Source: G039029935 sp039029935 (GTDB lineage: Bacteria; Chloroflexota; Anaerolineae; Caldilineales; Caldilineaceae). From it: a stretch of 21,200 nucleotides of DNA. The notes under the pieces are model-generated. The model was given only the letters and a program-made list of their open reading frames with translations. It ran no database searches and had not been told where the DNA came from. Location: the NCBI GenBank assembly GCA_039029935.1, contig JBCCFC010000055.1, positions 1 through 21,200 on the forward strand. The letters are read 5' to 3'. The translations under genes were made by a program, and so were the position numbers. Positions 7,757-13,820 of the stretch are shown here, in pieces (position 1 is the stretch's first letter; each line of letters begins with the position of its first letter).

Positions 7757-9418
7757 TTACGCCTCAATCATAAAATTGCGCATCATGCCCAAGTCCTCAT
7801 GCTCCAAGTTATGACAATGCACCAAAAACAGCCCTGGATGAGCCTCAAAGCGCATGATCACCTGCACACGTTCGCCGGGCATCACCAGCACGGTATCCTT
7901 CCAGCCGACATCAACATAGCCTTGACGCAGGGATGTCCACGCTTCTTCCTTTCCAGCAGGCACAATGCGTTGTAGCACTTGAAATTGGACGCCGTGAATG
8001 TGCATGGGATGGGGCATATTCATCATCCCTGTCATTCCCTGGGCCATCATGCCGGATGAGTTGTCGTTGTTGAACTCCCAGATTTCGGTGGTCCCCAACT
8101 GTACGCGTTCATCATCGGCCACTGTAGTCATATCAAAGCGACGTCCGTTGAGGGTCCAGCCGCTCATGTTGCTGGTGAGGTTGATTTGGCGGGGGCTGTC
8201 TTGGTTGATGGCCTCTTCGGGGGAGAGGGTGTCTAGCTGTGATAGCTGGGTGGGCATCATGGGGGATTGGGTTCCATCGGCGGTGGCGGTTGTGTTGAAG
8301 ACGGTGAAGGCTGCGCCATTGCCAAGCGGGTAGCTTTCCATGATGGGTTGTTGGTCGGCAGGCCATTGGCTGAAATCAACCCAGAGGTCAACACGTTCGG
8401 CGGGACCGAGGATGACGTAGGGACGTTCGAGTGGTTCGGCCAGCAGACCGCCATCGGAGGCGATGACATTGAGCGGTGTGCCGTCGCTCCAGCGCAGGAC
8501 GTAGATACGCGCATTGGAGCCGTTGAGCAGGCGGAGACGGTGTGCTTTTTGGCTGATGGGCAGCGTATAGTCGGTCTGTCCGTTGACCAAGATCATGTTG
8601 CCCGACATGCCCATTGACATGGTGTGACCGTTGCCATTCATCATGTTGCTCATCATGCCCTGCATCATGCCTGACATCATACCGCCAGCTTCTCCCGCGC
8701 TGGTGTTGCCTGTGTAGGCTAGTTCAAAATGCTCGTCTATGCGGCGGTCTTGGATGACAAGCGGGATGTCCTGCGCACCTGTGGGCAGATTGAGTGCGGC
8801 TTCTTCGTCGTCGGAGATAATCAGGACGCCAGCAAGCCCGCGATAGACTTGGTAGCCTGTCAGTTGATGAGGATGGGGGTGATACCAGTAAGTGCCAGCG
8901 CGGTTGATCAACTCGAACTCATAGGTGTATGTGCCACCAGAGGGGACGACATCACGCGGGTGTCCATCCATGCGGTCGGGGACAAGCAGGCCGTGCCAGT
9001 GGATACCACTCTCGATGGGCAGTTCATTCTTGAAATGGACTCGTACACGCTGTCCTTTTTGCAGCCGTAACGTTGGTCCCAAGTAAGAGTGCGCAACAGG
9101 CTCCAATATGGAGGGGTCGCCCTTGAGGACTTCGCCCACATAGCGCCACACGGTTGTCTGCTGCTCGCCAACAAGGGCAATGGTGTCTTCAATGGCGGTG
9201 ATGGCAAGTTCGATATCGGGTGTGAAGACGCTGGTCATGGGTAGGGGCGCATCAATGATGGATGAAGGGGCAGGTTCGTCGTTCCCCATCATCTCAGAGG
9301 ACATGCCACCACCATGCATCCCCCGTGAACCACCCATTGTCATACGCCCACTCAGCCCAGCCATCATCAGTCCGGTCGTGCCATAGGCACAATAACGCAG
9401 GAAATCTCGTCGTTTCAT
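7757..9418 (-). CDS. Tat-exported multicopper oxidase (CueO/CotA-like)
   Basis: This 553-residue extracytoplasmic oxidase is expected to couple one-electron oxidation of a substrate (cuprous ion, metal or phenol) to reduction of oxygen to water. The N-terminus MKRRDFLRYC with a following hydrophobic stretch is a twin-arginine signal. Copper ligands are all visible: HWHG (140-143), WYHPHPH (178-184), HPMHIHG (470-476) and the T1/T3 segment HCHNLEHEDLGM (534-545). A Met-rich loop (~247-275), rich in MM and MSMGM words, resembles the copper-gathering insert of CueO and suggests cuprous oxidase activity; this is inference. The start follows a perfect AAAGGAGG. It is last in the LysM-rhodanese-His-rich lipoprotein-oxidase run and is followed by a terminator. 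Confidence 0.94.
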   Translation of the reverse strand: MKRRDFLRYCAYGTTGLMMAGLSGRMTMGGSRGMHGGGMSSEMMGNDEPAPSSIIDAPLPMTSVFTPDIELAITAIEDTIALVGEQQTTVWRYVGEVLKGDPSILEPVAHSYLGPTLRLQKGQRVRVHFKNELPIESGIHWHGLLVPDRMDGHPRDVVPSGGTYTYEFELINRAGTYWYHPHPHQLTGYQVYRGLAGVLIISDDEEAALNLPTGAQDIPLVIQDRRIDEHFELAYTGNTSAGEAGGMMSGMMQGMMSNMMNGNGHTMSMGMSGNMILVNGQTDYTLPISQKAHRLRLLNGSNARIYVLRWSDGTPLNVIASDGGLLAEPLERPYVILGPAERVDLWVDFSQWPADQQPIMESYPLGNGAAFTVFNTTATADGTQSPMMPTQLSQLDTLSPEEAINQDSPRQINLTSNMSGWTLNGRRFDMTTVADDERVQLGTTEIWEFNNDNSSGMMAQGMTGMMNMPHPMHIHGVQFQVLQRIVPAGKEEAWTSLRQGYVDVGWKDTVLVMPGERVQVIMRFEAHPGLFLVHCHNLEHEDLGMMRNFMIEA

Positions 9419-9435
9419 CTCTCCCCTCCTTTTAA

Positions 9436-9538
9436 TCAGCTTGTCAGCTGGTCAGCTAGTTAGCCAGTCAGCTAGTCAGCTTGTCAGCTTGTCAGGCTGA
9501 AGTGCTGACGTGCTGAAATGCTGAAATGCTGACCAGCT
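9436..9538. repeat. Folded iterated GTCAGCT/GCTGA spacer
   Basis: The left part (9436-9496) is a run of degenerate 8-9-nt words containing TCAGC. The right part (9497-9538) is a run of words containing the reverse complement GCTGA. AGCTGGTCAGC (9446-9456) pairs perfectly with 9528-9538. It fills the spacer between the His-rich lipoprotein and the multicopper oxidase. A read-through role or an mRNA-processing role is equally possible. Confidence 0.7.
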
Positions 9539-9539
9539 T

Positions 9540-10076
9540 TTAACGTTGTTCCGTCGCATGGTCGCCATGATCGGCCAACTGCGCATCAAACCAGCGGTGA
9601 ATGGCGTCAATCAGGTCGGCATCCTCGGTTGTATAGAGAATCTGCCCACCATCGTCAATGTCGCTGTAGACAATGCTGAGTTGGTCTGCGCCTGTCACCA
9701 ATTCATGGAGGCCGGGCATCTCGTCGCCGTGAATCATGCTTGGATCGTGAAAATCACCAGTGGCAAAGCGGTCAGCCTCTTCGTTTAGGTGTTGGCGAAT
9801 CAACGTGACCTGCTCTTCGTCACCATCATCCGTAATTACCTGTTGCAGCCCACCATTGTCGATCTCCTCAAAAATGTGGGTCGTGCGCTCTAAATCAAAG
9901 GGCATGATCTCTGCACCTTTGGCGGCAACTTCGGCCTGTCGGTCACTGTGTTCATGCTGGTCGCTGTGTTCATGCTGGTCGCTGTGTTCATCGCCGTGAG
10001 ACGCCATCTCCTGTATGGGCATGACACATGCACTGAGCAGCAACACAACCACAATCAGATACAAATTTTTCATCAT
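9540..10076 (-). CDS. His-rich lipoprotein of unknown function
   Basis: This 178-residue protein has a lipoprotein signal (KNLYLIVVVLLLSAC, lipobox LSAC) and then a His/Asp/Glu-rich segment HGDEHSDQHEHSDQHEHSD encoded by an 18-bp repeat, a likely metal-binding tail. The rest is a compact acidic domain with FDLERTTHIFE, FATGDFHDPSMIHGDEMPGL and DADLIDAIHRWFDAQLADHGDH. I recognise this as a recurring domain of small secreted proteins but cannot give it a function. The longest frame begins at 10211, but AGGAG lies 5 nt before the ATG at 10076 (8 nt before a second ATG at 10073), and only these starts place the signal peptide correctly. It starts 20 nt after the rhodanese stop and precedes a multicopper oxidase, so a role in copper handling outside the membrane is plausible. 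Confidence 0.75.
   Translation of the reverse strand: MMKNLYLIVVVLLLSACVMPIQEMASHGDEHSDQHEHSDQHEHSDRQAEVAAKGAEIMPFDLERTTHIFEEIDNGGLQQVITDDGDEEQVTLIRQHLNEEADRFATGDFHDPSMIHGDEMPGLHELVTGADQLSIVYSDIDDGGQILYTTEDADLIDAIHRWFDAQLADHGDHATEQR
9941..9994 (-). repeat. 18-bp in-frame repeat encoding the His-rich tail
   Basis: Three units (9941, 9959, 9977; the last diverging at its end) share GGTCGCTGTGTTCATGCT on the plus strand and encode HSDQHE-type hexapeptides. The copy number sets the number of histidines available for metal binding. Confidence 0.8.
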
Positions 10077-10095
10077 TTTCACTCCTATCGCGATC

Positions 10096-10592
10096 CTATT
10101 CAACGGCATACCCTGCTTGTTGCCACGCGAGGATACCGCCAGCCATGTTGTGAACGTTGGTGTACCCCTGTTGGCGCAAAAAGTCAGTGGCCTTTCCACT
10201 ACGATTGCCACTGCGACAGGTCAAAATCACGGTTTTGTCGGTTGGGATTTCCTGTAAATTATTGGGCACTGTCTGCAATGGAATCAATGTGACGCCGGGA
10301 ATGTGTGCCTCGTCATACTCCCATTTTCACGCACATCAATCAGCACGACATCATCACGCGCACGGATGGCCTCAACTTGATGCACATCTACGGTATCGGC
10401 CAAAGACAAAGACGCTTGGCTGTCATCTGGTTCTGTGTCACTTTGTCCTGTCTCATTTTGCCCTGTCTCGTTTTGTCCTGTCTCTGCCATCTCTGAATCG
10501 CCCTCGTGTATGATTTTTATTGTGGGTTGTGTACATGCGCTGACAATCAGCACCAAACCCATCATTGTTATGATGACCATCAATTTTGACAT
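10096..10592 (-). pseudogene. Rhodanese-domain lipoprotein, interrupted by a one-base frameshift
   Basis: Two adjacent frames make one protein. The 5' part (from 10592) has a lipoprotein signal ending LIVSAC, a GQNET repeat linker and the start of a rhodanese domain, VVLIDVREN. The 3' part (to 10096) continues EYDEAHIPGVTLIPL and carries the active-site loop CRSGNRS and GGILAWQQAG. Adding one G to the run at 10320-10322 restores ENGEYDEAHIPG exactly as the family reads, giving 165 residues. Rhodaneses transfer sulfane sulfur or bind thiol/metal species; here it would act outside the membrane. AAAGGA lies about 8 nt before the ATG. The intact catalytic loop downstream argues for a sequencing error or a very recent mutation. 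Confidence 0.85.
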
Positions 10593-10610
10593 AGGTAATA
10601 TCCTTTCATT

Positions 10611-10886
10611 CTATAAAACGGTTCGATTGAACCAATGCGTGGAACCGCTAACAATATCATAGTTGCTGATGCCATTGGCCGCAGCCACTTCACTGGCTGT
10701 TACCCCATAGCTTTGGGCAATGACAGACAGACTCTCACCCGTGCGGACGGTATGGGCTGTGCCTGTCTGTGCCTGTGCAGATAGGATACTGTTCAATGTA
10801 AAAATCGTGAGCAAACAGGCAATGGTCGCCAATTTGAGAATGGTTTTGGTATCCAGACACGCTGGATGAATGCTGATTGAACGCAT
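10611..10886 (-). CDS. Secreted single-LysM-domain protein, possibly truncated
   Basis: This is a 91-residue protein with a signal peptide (hydrophobic ~16-36, ending SAQAQT) and one LysM repeat, HTVRTGESLSVIAQSYG then AAANGISNYDIV (about 45-79). LysM binds peptidoglycan or other N-acetylglucosamine polymers. The domain normally ends in a VGQxLxIP strand; here it changes to SGSTHWFNRTVL and stops, so the last strand is missing or diverged. The DNA coding the last residues contains a small palindrome GGTTCGATTGAACC (10620-10633), as if repeat DNA had replaced the end. Only 18 bp separate it from the rhodanese lipoprotein, so they are probably one transcript. The ribosome site is weak (CGGGG). 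Confidence 0.7.
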   Translation of the reverse strand: MRSISIHPACLDTKTILKLATIACLLTIFTLNSILSAQAQTGTAHTVRTGESLSVIAQSYGVTASEVAAANGISNYDIVSGSTHWFNRTVL

Positions 10887-10948
10887 AAGAAACCCCGTGT
10901 GAATTATTAAAAAATTATTAGAGTTGCTGCAAAATAGCGAGAGAGTAC

Positions 10949-11060
10949 CACCGAATTCATTCGGTGTCTGTTACGCCAAGTATGCTGAAGCATACTAGAT
11001 AGTATCAACGTTAACCTGATTTATCAGGTTTTGCTTATCAGGCTCGGATTTCAATCCGAG
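10949..11060. repeat. Array of four 8+2+8 hairpins
   Basis: Four different perfect palindromes with identical geometry follow each other: CACCGAAT-TC-ATTCGGTG (10949-10966), AGTATGCT-GA-AGCATACT (10979-10996), AACCTGAT-TT-ATCAGGTT (11013-11030) and CTCGGATT-TC-AATCCGAG (11043-11060). Each has 8 bp arms and a 2-nt centre, and the spacers are 12, 16 and 12 nt. The array lies between the tandem DsbA gene and the LysM gene and is noncoding. The arms share no sequence, only architecture. See findings. Confidence 0.85.
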
Positions 11061-11075
11061 TTGCGCTTTGTAACT

Positions 11076-12485
11076 CTATTCAAATGCAGCCTCAAGTGCT
11101 GCCTCGATTGCCTGTTGGAAAACGGCCAATGGCTGCGCACCGACCAACTGCTGCCCGTTGATGTAGAAGGTCGGTGTGCCGGTGATGCCAACACGTCGCC
11201 CTTCCTCCAAATCTTCTTGCACTTCGGCAGCATAACGGTCGCTGTCGAGACAGGTGTCAAACTCGGCTTGGTCAAGTGCTAACTCAGTGGCATAGCCTTT
11301 GAAGACCTCAACCGCGTTGTCCTGATTTTCCCATTCGGTCTTGCCATCATAGATGCGGTCGTGCATGGGCCAATAGGCGTCCTGTTCACCCGCGCATTCG
11401 GCAGACTCCGCCGCTTTTCGTGCTTGGGCATGGATGTTGTCGATGGGGAAATCTTTATAGACAAAATAGACCTTGCCCGTTTCGACATAGGCTTCATCCA
11501 GCGCGGCCTTGGTGTCGGTGTAGAACCGTTGGCAGAACGGGCATTGGTAGTCGCTAAATTCATAGATGACCACAGGCGCATCTGGATCGCCAGCAACGGC
11601 AAACGGCTCATCGCCAAAGGTCAAATCGGGTGTCGGCTCGACAACGACATTGGGTGGCAGGTCTTCGCCTGCTGCTTCGGCCAGTGTCGATTCAATCATC
11701 AGACGGAACTGGTCCCAAGGCAAAAAGCCATAGAGCGGACGGCCATTGACGACAAAGCTGGGTGTGCCTCGGAAGTTATAACGGCGGCTTTCCTCATAGT
11801 CGGCCACAATCTGTCCGCGTGTGGTTTCGGATTGGCTACAGCTAATCAGTGCCTCACGGTCATAGCCCAATTCCTCGCCCGCATCGAGCAGCACATTTTG
11901 CAGATTGCTGCCCGCGGTTTTCCACGCACTCGTGTTGTTAAAGAGCCAATCGTGCATGGTCCAGAAATCGCCTTGCTCACCCGCACACTCGGTCAATTGC
12001 GCAGTCACAACCGAGGCATCGCCCAAGACCGGGAACTGCTTATAGACAAAGCGCACTTGGCCTGATTCAATCAGTGGCTCAAAATTGGGGAAGATGTCGG
12101 TAAAGAAGCGACCACACCAAGGGCATTGGAAGTCGCTATACTCGACAATGGTCACAGGCGCATCGTCGCTGCCTTTCTGCGCGTTCGGCTTTTCCACCAT
12201 CACCCAATTGGGCAGTGGGGCAGGCAATGTGAACGGCTCTGCGACTGGCGTCCCCGTAGGTTCATTGGCAACGGCAACATCCGGCACAGGTGTTGCCAGT
12301 GGACTTTCGCTGTTGGGCGCATTCTCGCTAACCGCAACACTGGTCAGCGTGGCCTCCACTGCGGCAGCGATAATTTGCTCATTGTCAGTCGGTTCGGGGA
12401 TACTGCCCGCGTTACAGGCACTGATGGCAAGGCCTGCTATCATCAATAATAAATAAACCATATATCTGCGAATTTTTTGTATCAT
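11076..12485 (-). CDS. Lipoprotein with two tandem DsbA/thioredoxin-fold domains
   Basis: This 469-residue protein has a lipoprotein signal (lipobox ISAC, Cys24), a Thr/Pro/Ala linker to ~95 and two DsbA-like (Thioredoxin_4) domains. The first has FQCPWCGRFF (CPWC 121-124) and cis-Pro loop RGTPSFVVNG; the second has YQCPFCQRFY (CPFC 315-318) and TGTPTFYING. Each domain also has an internal ECAGEQ segment. Such proteins oxidise or isomerise disulfides outside the membrane, and two complete domains in one chain is less usual than one. The start at 12485 is chosen because it begins the lipoprotein signal and has AAAAGAGA about 8 nt upstream; an in-frame ATG at 12503 has no ribosome site. It is flanked by two palindromic spacers, so it may be transcribed alone. 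It is a plausible partner of the upstream thioredoxin-fold protein. Confidence 0.92.
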   Translation of the reverse strand: MIQKIRRYMVYLLLMIAGLAISACNAGSIPEPTDNEQIIAAAVEATLTSVAVSENAPNSESPLATPVPDVAVANEPTGTPVAEPFTLPAPLPNWVMVEKPNAQKGSDDAPVTIVEYSDFQCPWCGRFFTDIFPNFEPLIESGQVRFVYKQFPVLGDASVVTAQLTECAGEQGDFWTMHDWLFNNTSAWKTAGSNLQNVLLDAGEELGYDREALISCSQSETTRGQIVADYEESRRYNFRGTPSFVVNGRPLYGFLPWDQFRLMIESTLAEAAGEDLPPNVVVEPTPDLTFGDEPFAVAGDPDAPVVIYEFSDYQCPFCQRFYTDTKAALDEAYVETGKVYFVYKDFPIDNIHAQARKAAESAECAGEQDAYWPMHDRIYDGKTEWENQDNAVEVFKGYATELALDQAEFDTCLDSDRYAAEVQEDLEEGRRVGITGTPTFYINGQQLVGAQPLAVFQQAIEAALEAAFE

Positions 12486-12546
12486 ATTTGTATCTCTTTT
12501 CATGTTTTTAATTTTAATTTAGGCGAATCCACAAAATAAGTACCCG

Positions 12547-12621
12547 GTAGGGGCATGAGGTGCGGCGGCGTATTTGCCAGAGTAAGTTGACTTTTAAACC
12601 CGCCGCACCTCATGCCCCTAC
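12547..12621. repeat. 22-bp perfect inverted repeat with GTAGGGGC...GCCCCTAC ends
   Basis: The 22-bp arms at 12547-12568 (beginning GTAGGGGCATGAGG) and 12600-12621 are exact reverse complements around a 31-bp centre. Weaker outer pairing follows (ATCCACA 12527-12533 with TGTGGAT 12628-12634). It carries no coding capacity. The GC-rich arms in an AT-rich spacer suggest a dispersed palindromic element (MITE/REP-like) or a strong mRNA 3' hairpin. Confidence 0.8.
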
Positions 12622-12726
12622 GATTCGTGTGGATAATTATTTTTATGGAATGGCCTTAGAGCGACGCCACCAGCGTACACCAAAATAAATCAGCAGTGCG
12701 ATGTTAACTGTGATTGTGTCTGCATA

Positions 12727-13173
12727 TTACCTGCTATATTTTTCTACCTGTGTGCGCAGGACACTTTCGGGCATTTCGCCCATCCCTGACCACAACTTTT
12801 CTCCCTTGGTATCCACAACCACATAGCTTGGATGTCCACGCAACCCATAGGTACGCAATAAGGATTGGCCTTGGTCAGTGTTGGCATCAAGCCGTTGAAA
12901 GGCCACCCTTGTGTCAAACTCACGTTCAAGCCCATTCACGATGGGCGCCATGTTCTCTCAAGGTAGTCAGTTGTCGGTATAAAACAACAGAAACGTGTTG
13001 TGAACACTGGTTGCACCTTTGGGCGCGAAGGACAACGCCGAGGCGTCATTGGCACTGCCACACCCAGTTGTCGCAAAGAGAACCAACAGAATGAAGACCA
13101 TCATGACGCCAAACCCAGATAAAAGTCCGCTGAAGCGTCCCCGATAACGGTCATTGAATCGTTGTCGAACCAT
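12727..13173 (-). CDS. Membrane-anchored thioredoxin-fold protein with UxxU motif (putative selenoprotein)
   Basis: One frame of 149 codons is interrupted only by two TGA codons, at 12969-12967 and 12960-12958. Read as selenocysteine they give YTDN-U-LP-U-ENMAP (U69, U72), exactly where thioredoxins have WCxxC. Both sides are thioredoxin-like: NTFLLFYTD before, and RVAFQRLDANTDQGQSLL, GLRGHPSYVVVDTKG (cis-Pro115) and GEMPESVLRTQVEKY after. The N-terminus is basic, then hydrophobic (~22-36), with a Cys38 that may be a lipobox (ATTGC, atypical). The start has GGGAGG 7 nt upstream and lies 15 bp after the cytochrome c stop, so the two are co-transcribed. A hairpin that could be the SECIS lies 17 nt beyond the second TGA. 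The alternative is a pseudogene with two nonsense codons that happen to hit both active-site cysteines. No selA/B/C/D gene is in the window. Confidence 0.75.
12930..12946 (-). promoter_or_regulatory. Candidate bacterial SECIS hairpin
   Basis: On the minus strand GCCCAT-CGTGA-ATGGGC forms a perfect 6-bp stem with a 5-nt loop whose second base is G. The loop begins 17 nt after the second in-frame TGA and 26 nt after the first. Bacterial SECIS elements sit just downstream of the Sec codon, inside the coding sequence, with a short stem and a G near the start of the apical loop, so one hairpin could serve both codons. The stem is short; no bulged U is evident. Confidence 0.5.
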
Positions 13174-13188
13174 CGTCTAGCCTCCCAT

Positions 13189-13650
13189 CTAACGCGACCG
13201 TTCTGCTTGGATGGCGCGCTCTTCTTCACCCCAGAAGGTCTTGATATAGTCCAGAGAGAGTATCATCTCCTCCTCGGTCAGTTTATCCGCAAACCCGGGC
13301 ATCCCTGTGGTAGGCAATGAGCCTCCTTGGGCAACGATTTGGAGCAGCAGCGCATCAGGATGATGCCACGTATGTCCGCTATTGTCATGCGGTGGTGCGG
13401 GATAGACGCCCTTATCGTTAGGGACACGCCAGTTGGGTTGCCCCTCACCGTCAAACCCATGACAGGAGGCGCAGTTTTCGTCGTAGATGCGCTTGCCCTG
13501 CGCCAGTGGGTCTTCCTCAGCTTGTTCAACCTGTTCGGTCTGTTCGGCCTGTTCGACCTCAGTCTCTTGTGCTGGTTGAGGTGGTGTGACACACGCCACC
13601 AAGCCAAAAATCAACAGAATAAAAATCAAACTCATGCTCTTCTGTAACAT
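13189..13650 (-). CDS. Cytochrome c lipoprotein (class I, single haem)
   Basis: This 153-residue protein has a lipoprotein signal (GLVAC, Cys20), an E/Q-rich linker (28-46) coded by a 9-bp repeat, and a small cytochrome c domain: haem-binding CASCH (60-64), GQPNWRVPND and the probable axial Met117 in TTGMPGFADKLTEEE. It would carry electrons at the outer face of the membrane. AAGGAGAG lies about 8 nt before the ATG. It is followed 15 bp later by the putative selenoprotein, and a CcmF-type haem lyase is encoded just upstream, which fits the need for covalent haem attachment. Its partners are not shown by the sequence; the nearby copper oxidase is one candidate. Confidence 0.93.
   Translation of the reverse strand: MLQKSMSLIFILLIFGLVACVTPPQPAQETEVEQAEQTEQVEQAEEDPLAQGKRIYDENCASCHGFDGEGQPNWRVPNDKGVYPAPPHDNSGHTWHHPDALLLQIVAQGGSLPTTGMPGFADKLTEEEMILSLDYIKTFWGEEERAIQAERSR
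13522..13557 (-). repeat. 9-bp in-frame repeat in the cytochrome c linker
   Basis: Four degenerate copies of CTGTTCGGY (13522, 13531, 13540, 13549) encode EQT/EQV/EQA tripeptides between the lipid anchor and the haem domain, setting the tether length. Confidence 0.7.
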
Positions 13651-13682
13651 ATATATTCTCTCCTTCTGACATATGTTATCAT

Positions 13683-13804
13683 GGCTATTTGAGGTCTAGT
13701 CGTGTGCGAACCCAGACCTTCGGGAGGTGTCCATCAATTTCTAGGACGTACCCAAATTTCTGTGGACACCTCCCGAAGGTCTTACCTCAAAAGCTCAAAT
13801 AGCC
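13683..13804. repeat. Nested inverted-repeat element, copy 1 (ACCTTCGGGAGGT family)
   Basis: The inner arms AGACCTTCGGGAGGTGTCCA (13714-13733) and 13763-13782 are 20-bp perfect reverse complements. The outer arms GGCTATTTGAG (13683-13693) and CTCAAATAGCC (13794-13804) are 11-bp perfect. A further TTTGAGGT (13688-13695) pairs with ACCTCAAA (13784-13791). It is noncoding, between the cytochrome c gene and the His-rich membrane protein gene. The core ACCTTCGGGAGGT recurs at 16514-16526. Confidence 0.85.
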
Positions 13805-13820
13805 TAATTTATTTGCTTCA

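Noticed and set aside
7573..7767. 64-codon minus-strand frame after the multicopper oxidase
   Set aside because: It contains the terminator hairpin and has no ribosome site or recognisable protein.
10949..11060. CRISPR-like array
   Set aside because: Spacing is regular but the repeated units share no sequence, only palindromic geometry; no cas gene is near.
11361..12065. 234-codon open frame on the plus strand
   Set aside because: It is antisense to the tandem DsbA gene; no ribosome site or known domain.
12727..13173. Two separate short genes (12727-12951 and 12967-13173)
   Set aside because: They are in the same frame, separated only by five codons and two TGAs at CxxC positions, and together make one thioredoxin fold; the internal ATG at 12951 has no ribosome site and would lose the active site.
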